Assembly (NCBI GenBank): GCA_030761205.1
Contig: JAULJL010000040.1
Coordinates: forward strand, 15,074,603-15,138,602
Length of the DNA: 64,000 nucleotides
Reading direction: 5' to 3'
From: Fremontodendron californicum
Taxonomy: Eukaryota; Streptophyta; Magnoliopsida; Malvales; Malvaceae
The notes below the pieces were generated by a model, which saw only the letters and a program-made list of their open reading frames with translations, searched no databases and was not told the origin of the DNA. Positions 12,901-24,900 of the stretch are shown piece by piece (positions within the stretch are counted from its first letter, which is position 1; each line of letters opens with the position of its first letter). A program made the translations under genes and the position numbers.

Positions 12901-15900
12901 TCTTTTTAAAATTTTTGGTTTGGGGAAGTGGAATTTGGTTCTGGCTCTTTGAGCTGGGGATACACACCTACAATTTAGCTAAATGCTCAGGTGCTGGGTT
13001 GCTACTTTAATCTGTAACTATTTCTACACTACATCTTTATTCAGGTTATTAATCAACAGAGGATGCCCAAAGAGCTTCTACAGAGCAGCCTCAGGCCTAT
13101 CCTTGTCAATTTGGCACACACCAAAAATCTCAGCATGCCTCTTCTGCAAGGTCTGGCACGCCTGCTTGAACTTTTATCTAATTGGTTTAATGTCACTTTA
13201 GGTAGCAAGTTGTTGGAGCACCTTAAGAAATGGTTGGAACCCGAGAAACTTGCTCAGAGTCAGAAATCCTGGAAGGCTGGTGAAGAGCCAAAAATTGCTG
13301 CAGGTGATGAATTTTAAAATTTCTCTACTAGGATGCTAAACTTGTATATATACTTACGTATGCATTTAAAATTATTTTCCTCGTTTATGCAGCTATAATT
13401 GAGCTTTTTCATTTGCTTCCTCATGCTGCATCAAAGTTTCTTGATGAACTTGTGACGTTGACAATTGATTTGGAGGGGGCTCTTTCCCCTGGCCTAGTAT
13501 ATAGTGAGATCAACAGTCCATATCGTCTTCCACTTACCAAATTCTTAAATAGATATGCAACACTTGCTGTTGATTACTTCCTTGCTCGATTAAGTGAGCC
13601 AAAATACTTCAGACGGTAAGATTATGATTCTGGGTGATGCTGTTAATATCTATCCACTCATAAATCAGTTAAGTAATTTTTTTTTCTTCCTCCATTTTAT
13701 GTTGTATATTCCAGGTTTATGTGTATAATACGATCAGATGCTGGTCAACCTTTGAGAGATGAACTTGCAAAGTCGCCACAGAAGATACTTGCTAGTGCAT
13801 TTCCTGAATTCGTACCCAAATCTGAAGCAGCAATGACTCCTGGATCTTCAACTCCTGTTGCTGCTTTAATGGGCGACGAAGGGCTTGTTACTTCTCAGCC
13901 TGATAATTCTAATTTACCACTTGTAACCACTGGTGCAACTTCAGATGCTTATTTTCAGGGGCTTGCACTTATTAAAACATTGGTAAAGTTGATACCTAGC
14001 TGGCTACAAAGTAATCGTCTTGTTTTTGATACGTTGGTACTTGTTTGGAAGTCCCCTGCGAGAATATCTCGTCTACAGAATGAACAGGAGTTGAACCTTG
14101 TGCAAGTAAGTTAAATTTCACTTTAAGCATGAACATGTGACTCTTCATGTTACTTGGTAATGTTAAGAAAATAAGTTGAGGTTCTGTTCATTCACCTTAT
14201 TTTATGCGTAAATCAAATTTTTAATTATTTTTCTAATCTTTTTAAGTGAAGAAATACCAGATATTTTGATTACATTTGTCTATCCGTCTGCCTTTCTCTG
14301 GATCTTTATGTTTGTGTAATCCCAAGTAGCAGGCTTAAGGGTTAGATGCATGCTTCTATTTATGCTTTATGGATGTTAAGTTGCAACTTGCAAGTGCCAT
14401 GTAGCTCATCTTATCCCTTAAAGTCAGTCCAGAGATTTTTTTTTTCACTTATTTTATTGAAGAATTTGGTTGCATCTTTTACCTTTCTGTTGTCTTCCGT
14501 CTGTTGGTACTTCCATTTCATATTTGATGTTCATCTTACATCCATAGGTATTCGCATATACAATTTTAGGCTATCTTCCTTAATCCGTTCTTTTCGACCC
14601 CTGAAGAAGGAGCTGGTATTTGCATGGATTGTGGAACATTTTATTGGTTTAAAGTTGTTATTGTCTGAGGTGTTTTAATTATGACTTGCTACAAATTTTT
14701 TTATTTCTCTTGGAAAGATCTCCGCATTTGTTGTGGTTGTCAATTCATATGTGGCCCTCAATCTATATTTTATAATTATTGTTTCTTAAATGCAGGTGAA
14801 AGAAAGCAAATGGCTCGTTAAGTGCTTCTTAAATTATTTACGACATGACAAAAATGAAGTTAATGTTCTATTTGATATCCTTTCAATCTTCTTCTTTCAT
14901 AGTCGGATTGATTATACTTTCTTGAAGGAGTTCTACATTATTGAGGTACCTAATTATTTTTTTATAATATTCTTTTATTATTGGTCACTATCTTACAGTT
15001 TTTAGTTTAGTTAAGTTTTTTTTTTTTTTTTTGGTGGTTCATGGTGTAATAAGTGTCTGTCCTTGATTTCAGGTTGCTGAAGGTTACCCACCCAACATGA
15101 AGAGAGCACTTCTGTTGCACTTTTTAAATCTTTTCCAATCAAAACAACTTGGTCATGATCATTTGGTTGTTGTGATGCAAATGCTCATTCTTCCAATGCT
15201 TGCTCATGCCTTCCAGAATGGCCAAAGCTGGGATGTTGTTGATCCTGGTATTATTAAAACAATTGTTGACAAGCTTCTGGACCCTCCAGAAGAGGTGATC
15301 TTTCAAATCTCTGTTCTTAGTTTGATTAATAGCACCTTCTTATCACTTCTCCTTTTTTATAATAAATATGATTATTGCTTTTTTACTTTAATTTAACACA
15401 TTCTACTTCTCTATTCTAGGTTTCTGCTGAATATGATGAGCCTTTGAGGATAGAACTTCTGCAGCTTGCCACTTTGCTTCTTAAATATCTCCAGAGTGAC
15501 CTTGTTCATCACAGAAAAGAACTAATAAAATTTGGCTGGAATCATCTCAAACGTGAAGATAGTGCTAGTAAGCAATGGGCGTTTGTAAATGTCTGCCACT
15601 TCTTGGAGGCCTATCAGGCCCCAGAAAAAATTATCCTTCAGGTACCTGCGTGACTTGTGATGCAAAAGAGCAGTGTAATAAGATATTTGTTTTTCTTGGT
15701 GTGAGTTTTTGATATCTCATAGTGTGAACCAATTAGAAGATAGATTTTATGGATAATTTTTCATATATGGATTGTCTGTTGATTCGGTTTATAATGTGTA
15801 GTTCTGGATCAGAATATGAAGTACTAAGATAACTACTTTTGGTGCCCAAGTCCTACCTCTTGGTTTTTACATCATAACCCAACTGACATTGTTGTCAAGT

Positions 15901-18900
15901 AATTGTAATATGTAGTTAGTAATATGTAGTTATTTTACCTGACATCCACTGAACATTTGCAAATGTGAGCACATGCACACTCGCTAATGTTTGTACTGGA
16001 CTTTTTTTTTTTATCTTTATTAAATTATTATATATGAAAATATTCTGATATGGACTTAAAATGTAGGTTTTTGTTGCACTCCTTAGAACTTGCCAGCCAG
16101 AGAATAAAATGTTGGTCAAGCAGGCCCTTGATATTCTAATGCCAGCTCTACCTAGAAGGTTACCTCTTGGGGATTCTCGCATGCCAATCTGGATAAGGTA
16201 CACCAAGAAGATCTTGGTTGAGGAAGGTCATTCGATCCCAAATTTGATTCACATTTTCCAGCTCATTGTTCGCCATTCAGATCTATTCTACAGTTGCAGA
16301 GCACAATTTGTGCCTCAGATGGTGAATTCTCTCAGTCGTCTTGGGTTGCCATATAACACTACAGCCGAAAATAGGCGTCTTGCTATTGAACTTGCTGGAT
16401 TGGTGGTTGGTTGGGAAAGACAGCGTCAAAATGAAATGAAAGTCGTGACTGAAGGTGATGTCCCCAGTCAGATTGGGGATGGGTTTAACTCTGCTTCTGC
16501 TAGTGCTGATCCTAAGCGTCCAGTTGACAGTTCTACATTCCCTGAAGATCCAAGTAAGAGGGTTAAAGTTGAACCTGGTCTTCAATCCCTCTGTGTCATG
16601 TCACCGGGTGCTGCTTCATCAATTCCCAACATAGAAACCCCAGGGTCTGCTGGCCAACCCGATGAAGAATTTAAGCCAAATGCTGCCATGGAAGAGATGA
16701 TTATCAATTTTCTAATACGAGTGAGGCTTTCTTTGACTTGTGCTTTTTAAGTTCAGCTTGTTCTCTCTAAGACTCTTCCGTGGAAATTGGAATTTCTAAG
16801 ATCCTCGAAGGCCCCTAAAATTCATAGCTATCTAACCTAATGAGCTTCTGCTTCTTGAAAATATAAATAATAATGATGATTCATCAAATTGTTTGACCCA
16901 ATAAGTACTGTTTATTGATTTTCTTTCATGTGTGGATTACCAGCTTCACTTCACATGCAACACTGACCAGATTATATTAACTTCCATTAACTGTTGAGGT
17001 TTGAATCCATCACCTAATTGTAAATAAAAATCAGTTTCACAAATGTTCTTCAAGAATATCGATCTACCACATAAATGACTAGATCTTCCAGGAATGTGAA
17101 AAGAAGAATTCCATATCCATAAACACTTGGTGATGTGTGACAATATGCTTGGCATGAGCCAACTAGGGGTGTAACCGAGCTCAATCTGTAAGAAGCTCGA
17201 GCTCGACTCGAAATTCGAGGCTCGAAGCTCGGCTCGGCTTGAGCTCGATCGAGTTTCACTTTTAAAACTCGAGCTTGATTCGCTCGATTAGGCTCGTTTA
17301 TCTAGTAAAAAATGAGCTTGATTCTCATGCTCGATTTCGAATTCGATTATTTGTGCTAGAGCTCGAGCTCGAGTTCGAATTGAGATTTTTCAATACTAAT
17401 TAAAAATAAAAAATATATATATTAAAAATAAAAAAGTTCGATTAGGCTTGCGAGCTACTCGAGTCAAGCATTAGGATACTTGAATTCGGCTCGCTCGATA
17501 GCTCGAGCTCGAATCGACAATGACCGAGCCGAATTCCAGTTTTTTTCGAGTCGAACTCGAGTAGCTTGCGAGCACAAGTGTCTCGTTTACACCTCTAGTG
17601 CCAACATGGTGCTTGTCCAAGAAGAATTTTAGAAAATTAGTGCTAATTCTGCTTGGCATCATTTCGTTTTGTTGCCAAAGCTGTCATTTATCTTGGCCTT
17701 TTGTTTGCTTAAAATGGTTTTGCAACATATCTTGTATGCATCCGAAAATTATGATTTTTTTAGTTCATTTCATGTGATTTTACTTTAACATTATTTTAAT
17801 AAAGCTGCCCAATTTGCTATGAAAATAGGTTGCTCTAGTAATTGAGCCCAAGGAAAAGGAAGCAAGTACTATGTACAAACAAGCTTTAGAGTTACTTTCA
17901 CAAGCTTTGGAGGTGTGGCCAACTGCCAATGTCAAGTTCAATTATTTAGAAAAGCTATTAAGTAGCGCACAGCCATCTCAGTCGAAGGACCCTTCCACGG
18001 CTCTTGCACAAGGCTTGGATGTCATGAACAAGGTTTTAGAGAAACAGCCACATTTGTTCATTAGAAATAACATCAATCAGATTTCCCAGGTATATTCCTG
18101 CTCAATATGCTTATTCCTTTATAATTCAGGCCTTTACTGATCTTTACTTTGTAATTATCATTGTTGCTACGACTTTGTCAGATTCTTGAACCTTGTTTCA
18201 AGTTTAAAATGTTAGACACTGGAAAGTCATTGTGCTCTTTGTTGCAAATGGTTTTCGTTGCTTTTCCTCTGGATGCGGGTACTACACCACAAGATGTAAA
18301 GCTTTTATATCAAAAGGTGGATGAGCTGATTCAGAAGCACATCACTACTGTAACAGCTCCTCAAACATCTGGTGAAGATAACTCTGCAAATTCAATTAGC
18401 TTTGTGCTCCTTGTCATTAAGACATTGACGGAGGTGCAAAAGAGCTGCATTGATCCATTCATCTTGGTCCGTGTCCTTCAACGTCTTGCACGTGATATGG
18501 GCTCATCAGCTGGCTCCCACATAAGACAAGTATGTCATTGCCTAGTTTTTAATTACATACAAACACATGCATGCATAGGTCTAGAAATGTGTATGCGTGT
18601 GTGTGATTTTGCAGTTTGGTTTCAAAATTATTGCAGTTATGTGCAGTTTTCTTCATCTTGTGCTGTTAATAATTGATAAACGTTTAATGAAATTGCTACT
18701 TGGGCATGAATGATGTTAAGTTGAAGTTAGATGTTGAAGGAAATGACTAGTCCTTGAATATTTGTATAATGTATGTTTTCTTCCATAAGTTTTATTTTGA
18801 TTTTCATGTGCCAGGAGTATAAATGCATTTTTGCTTTTGGTATTATGGCAATTTTAGAAATATTTAATCCCTTTATTTCATTTGCATGAATTACCAGCCA

Positions 18901-21900
18901 TATTCTCTACATTTTAATTGTATATTTACTTTTGACATCTTATTTGCATGAAAATCAACAAACTTATATCCTTAAAAATATTTGCTTGATTATATTAACT
19001 GAGATATCTTTTATATTTAGGGTCAGCGAACAGATCCTGCTGATTCTTCTGTCACTTCATCTCGTCAAGGTGCTGATATTGAAGCAGTCATCTCCAACCT
19101 AAAGTCTGTCTTGAAACTTATTAGTGAAAGGGTCATGCTTGTGCCAGAATGCAAGAGATCTGTAACTCAAATTTTGAATGCTTTGCTTTCGGAGAAGGGA
19201 ACTGATGCTAGTGTGCTTCTTTGTATACTTGATGTGATAAAAGGTTGGGTTGAAGATTTCAGTAACCCAGGCACATCAGTCACCTCTAATGCTTTTCTCA
19301 CTCCTAAGGAGATTGTTTCTTTCCTTCAGAAGCTTTCGCAGGTTGATAAGCAAAATTTCCAGCCCAGTGCATTGGAAGAGTGGGACAGAAAATATCTTCA
19401 GCTTCTTTATGGCATTTGTGCTGATTCAAACAAGTAACTAACTTTTATATTAAGTTAGATACTTGACTTATGTTTTGCTTAGAAGTTTAATAGTATGATC
19501 TGATTCAATTTCAGATATCCACTGACTCTTCGTCAAGAGGTATTTCAGAAGGTGGAAAGGCAGTTCATGCTAGGTCTCCGGGCAAAAGATCCTGAAATTC
19601 GAATGAAATTCTTCTCCCTGTATCATGAGTCGCTTGGCAAGACTTTGTTCTTAAGGTTGCAATATATCATCCAAATACAGGACTGGGAAGCTTTAAGCGA
19701 TGTCTTCTGGCTCAAGCAGGGTCTTGATCTCCTTTTAGCCATCTTAGTCGAGGATAAACCTATTACACTTGCTCCTAACTCTGCAAGGGTTCTACCACTT
19801 GTTGCTCCTGGTTCTGTTTCAGATAGTTCTGGAATGCGGCATCAGGTTACGGAAGTACCTGAGGGTTCTGAGGAAGCTCCTTTGACACTTGATAGCCTTG
19901 TTCTCAAACATGCACAATTTCTCAATGAAATGAGCAAGCTTCAGGTTCTTACATGTTTTTATTTTTATTTTGTTAATGTTTTTGGATCCTTGAGCTAATG
20001 ACAGGTGCGTTAATTCAGCCATTTGCACTGTTTTCTTTCTATTCTCCCACTTTTCTTTCTAGCCATATCTATTTGCTACACTGTTCAAAATGAGTGTGTC
20101 AATTAATGTCATTCCTCTGTTAATTGCTTTTTTCCTTTAGTTGGTGTTAAAACTGATTTAACATCCTTGGCACTGGTAAAATATTGCAGGCTGAAGGATT
20201 TTTGCATTTTCTCTGGATGTATAAATTATCTGATTAAAAGTTAATCTCTTTCCTCTCTTCCAGGTTGCTGATCTTGTTATTCCCATGAGGGAGCTTGCTC
20301 ACACAGATGCAAATGTTGCATACCATTTGTGGGTGTTGGTTTTTCCTATTGTCTGGGTTACCTTACACAAAGAAGAACAGGTTGCTCTAGCTAAACCAAT
20401 GATAACTCTCCTATCTAAAGATTATCATAAGAAGCAGCAAGCCAGCAGACCAAATGTTGTGCAAGCACTATTGGAAGGGCTTCAATTGAGCCACCCTCAG
20501 CCTAGAATGCCCAGCGAACTCATTAAATATATAGGAAAAACTTATAATGCATGGCATATTGCATTGGCTCTACTGGAAAGTCATGTCATGTTATTCATGA
20601 ATGATACAAAGTGTTCTGAGTCTCTGGCTGAGCTTTATCGTTTGCTCAATGAAGAAGATATGAGGTGTGGATTATGGAAGAAAAGGTCAGTCACTGCAGA
20701 AACCAAAGCTGGGCTTTCACTAGTTCAGCATGGTTATTGGGAACGTGCTCAAAGCCTCTTTTACCAAGCTATGGTTAAGGCAACTCAAGGCACATATAAC
20801 AACACTGTACCTAAGGCTGAAATGTGTCTTTGGGAAGAGCAATGGCTTTACTGTGCTGGTCAACTTAGCCAGTGGGATGCATTGGTAGACTTTGGAAAGA
20901 ACATTGAGAATTATGAAATTCTACTGGATAGCCTTTGGAAGTTACCTGATTGGGCATACATGAAGGATCATGTAATCCCTAAAGCTCAAGTAGAAGAAAC
21001 TCCAAAACTCCGTCTTATTCAAGCCTTTTTTGCCCTCCATGATAGAAATACAAATGGTGTAGTGGATGCAGAAAACATTGTTGGGAAGGGTGTTGATCTT
21101 GCTTTAGAACATTGGTGGCAATTGCCTGAAATGTCTGTGCATGCCAGGGTTCCTCTTCTGCAGCAGTTTCAGCAATTAGTTGAAGTTCAAGAATCTGCCA
21201 GAATCCTTGTGGACATTGCTAATGGGAACAAAGTTTCTGGCAATTCTGTGGTTGGTGTGCATGGAAATCTTTATGCTGATCTTAAGGACATTCTTGAAAC
21301 TTGGAGACTGAGAACTCCAAATGAATGGGATAATATGTCCGTCTGGTATGATTTGCTCCAATGGAGGAATGAAATGTATAATGCTGTTATAGATGCATTC
21401 AAAGAGTTTAGCACCACAAACCCACAACTTCATCATCTTGGTTACCGTGATAAGGCATGGAATGTTAATAAGCTTGCTCGTATTGCTCGTAAGCAAGGCC
21501 TTTATGATGTATGTGTGACGATACTTGAAAAGATGTATGGCCATTCAACCATGGAAGTGCAGGTACTAAATATCATGATTAGATATTAACATGCTTTCAC
21601 CTCGATTGACTTGACGTCTATTCTTGGTCTTATTTAGCTACTAAATTTCTTAAAGTTTGTCTTCTTTGTGTTAGCCACTTATGAAATAAAGCTCTTGTAC
21701 TTTTTTTGATAGCCCTCCTAATTTGATTTTTGATCCTATTTTTATGATTTTGGTTAGTTTTAGTATCCTGAATGAGTGCCAATTGCAGAGTCCTGAATTG
21801 CTCTTTTTTTATTTTTAATTTTCTTTATGCTAATTGATTTTTCCCTTACGAGAAAGATGAAGGAGAGATGGGTGCTAGTTCAAAGTTTCTTACTGATTTT

Positions 21901-24900
21901 TTCTTTAACTATGTGCAGGAGGCCTTTGTTAAGATTAGAGAACAGGCAAAGGCATATCTTGAGATGAAGGGAGAACTTACTAGTGGCCTTAATTTGATCA
22001 ACATCACTAATCTGGAATTTTTTCCTGTGAAACACAAGGCAGAAATTTATCGCATTAAAGGGGACTTCCTATTAAAATTAAATGACTCTGAAGGGGCTAA
22101 TCTTGCATACTCCAATGCCATCTCCCTTTTCAAAAATTTGCCTAAAGGGTGGATAAGCTGGGGAAATTATTGTGACATGGTATTATTTATCTGCTTTTCA
22201 TGCTATAAATTTCAATGTTAAATTGGAGATAGCACTGATCTTTTGTTTCACATTACAGGCTTATAAAGATAGTCATGATGAAATTTGGTTAGAATATGCT
22301 GTGAGCTGCTTTCTTCAAGGCATTAAATTTGGTGTTTCTAATTCTAGAAGCCATCTAGCTCGGGTTCTGTATCTTCTCAGCTTTGATACTCCCAGTGAAG
22401 CCGTGGGGAGGTCATTTGATAAGTGTTTGGACCAAATTCCCCACTGGGTCTGGCTTTCTTGGATTCCGCAGTTATTACTTTCCTTGCAAAGGACAGAAGC
22501 ACCTCATTGCAAACTTGTGCTTCTTAAAATTGCTACTGTTTATCCGCAGGTAAATGTCTATTCTTCTCACCCACATAATAAACATATTATGTATGTGTTA
22601 CACATTTCAGTCTTGCAACTTTTTTTTGACTTCTTTCCATTTAAAATTCCAGGCACTATATTACTGGCTCCGAACATATTTGCTTGAGCGTCGTGATGTT
22701 GCAAATAAATCGGAACTTGGCAGATTGGCCATGGCTCAGCAAAGAATGCAACAGAATATCTCTGGTGCCAATTCTGGTTCTCTTGTCTTGGCTGATGGAA
22801 GTGCTAGAGTACAGAGTCATACTGAAGGCAATTTAGCACCAGACAATCAAGTTCATCAAGGAACTCAATCTGGTACTGGAATTGGATCTCATGATGGGGG
22901 TAACTCTCATGGGCAAGAACCTGAGCGATCCACTGTAACAGAGAGTAGTGTGCACACAGGAAATGACCAACCTCTGCAACAAGGTTCTTCAAGCATTAGT
23001 GATGGTGGGCAGGGCACAATGAGGCGTAATGGTACGTTAGGTTTGGTTGCTTCTGCTGCCAGTGCTTTTGATGCTGCTAAGGATATAATGGAGGCCCTAA
23101 GAAGCAAGCACGCTAATTTGGCTGGTGAACTTGAGGTGAGAAATTCTGTTCTAAACTTTTCTGTTTCACTTTTATGATGCATAATTGCATACCATATTTG
23201 GCACACATCCTGTATGCTTTATAGAAAACATGAATTCAATTTATTGTTACACATATCATGAGTATTAAGGAAGAGTGGATCTTGATTGAAGGAAGGAATA
23301 TTCTGTTTCATGACTATTCTACATGCATTTTTTAAAGTGATTGTCCATTAATGTTTTATAGATAACCCATGAGGTAATAACTGTGATATATACTCTATTT
23401 CCTTCCCCATTTAGTAGATGTCAATTGGATATTATAAATTAAGGCTTTACCTTTTCACAGGTTCTCTTAACTGAAATCGGTTCAAGGTTTGTTACTCTGC
23501 CCGAGGAGAGACTTCTGGCAGTGGTTAATGCATTGCTGCACCGCTGTTACAAGTACCCAACTGCTACTACAGCAGAAGTTCCCCAATCTCTCAAGAAGGA
23601 ACTCTCTGGTGTTTGCAGAGCTTGCTTCTCTGCAGATGCTGTTAATAAGCATGTAGATTTTGTTAGGGAGTACAAGCAGGGTTTTGAGCGTGATCTAGAT
23701 CCAGAAAGTACAGCTACTTTTCCAGCCACTCTTTCTGAACTGACTGAACGACTAAAACACTGGAAAAATATACTCCAGAGCAATGTAGAGGACAGGTTTC
23801 CAGCTGTCCTGAAGCTGGAGGAGGAAAGCAGGGTGTTACGTGACTTCCATGTGGTTGACGTAGAGATTCCAGGGCAGTATTTCAGTGATCAGGTAACAAA
23901 ACCAGTACTTTCGTGTAAGTTATATTTTGTTGTATAGCACAACAAATGAACTAGAGATTGTCATTCTAGTCTTCCGGACTATCTGAATGCAATCTATATT
24001 ATCAAACTTCCCTGAATTTTTCAAAGAATGACCAAGGTTGACTTGCAACTTTTCAATTACTTCGTCCTTGTTCTAGTTAGGGCTAGTTTAGCATTGCTGT
24101 TGGAAAAAGCTTGGGTTGGAAAAAGCTCGAGCTGGAAAAAGTGTGTTTATAAAGTGTGGTGAAAAAGTATGGTTTAAAAACTTTTAAGTGTTTAGCATTG
24201 CTGTGAAAAAGTGTTGTAGGAAATTGAAATGTCAAAAAATAACATGTTTAAAATAATAAAAGTGTAGAGATGTGAGGATAATAAAGTCATTTTATCCAAA
24301 AGTAAGCTTTTAAAGCCCAAAAGCTATATTTTTTGGCTTTTTGGTTTGGCTTTTCAAACCATGGTTTCAACAGCAGAAGCCAAATTTTTTTTATCTGTTT
24401 AGCATTGCGTTTGCGGTGAAAAACAGCTTTTGACCTCAAAAGCTGTGCCAGAAGCAATGCTAAACGAGGCCTTAAACTAATCATCTCTTGGACCTCCAGG
24501 AAATTGCGCCTGACCACACAGTAAAGTTAGATCGGGTTGGAGCTGATATACCAATTGTTCGAAGGCATGGAAGCAGTTTTCGTCGTTTGACTCTGATTGG
24601 CTCTGATGGTTCTCAACGACATTTTATTGTCCAGACGTCATTGACTCCTAATGCTAGAAGTGATGAGCGGATATTGCAGCTCTTCCGTGTAATGAACCAA
24701 ATGTTCGATAAGCACAAGGAATCTAGACGTCGTCATATATGCATTCATACGCCCATTATAATTCCTGTGTGGTCACAGGTGATTTGTTTTGCCTGATAAA
24801 ATTTCTAATCCTTTGATTTCTTTTATACTTTTGTTGTTGTAGGCATGAACATTTTTTCTGTAGATATCATGTAAGAAATATTATGTAAGCTTCATATCCA

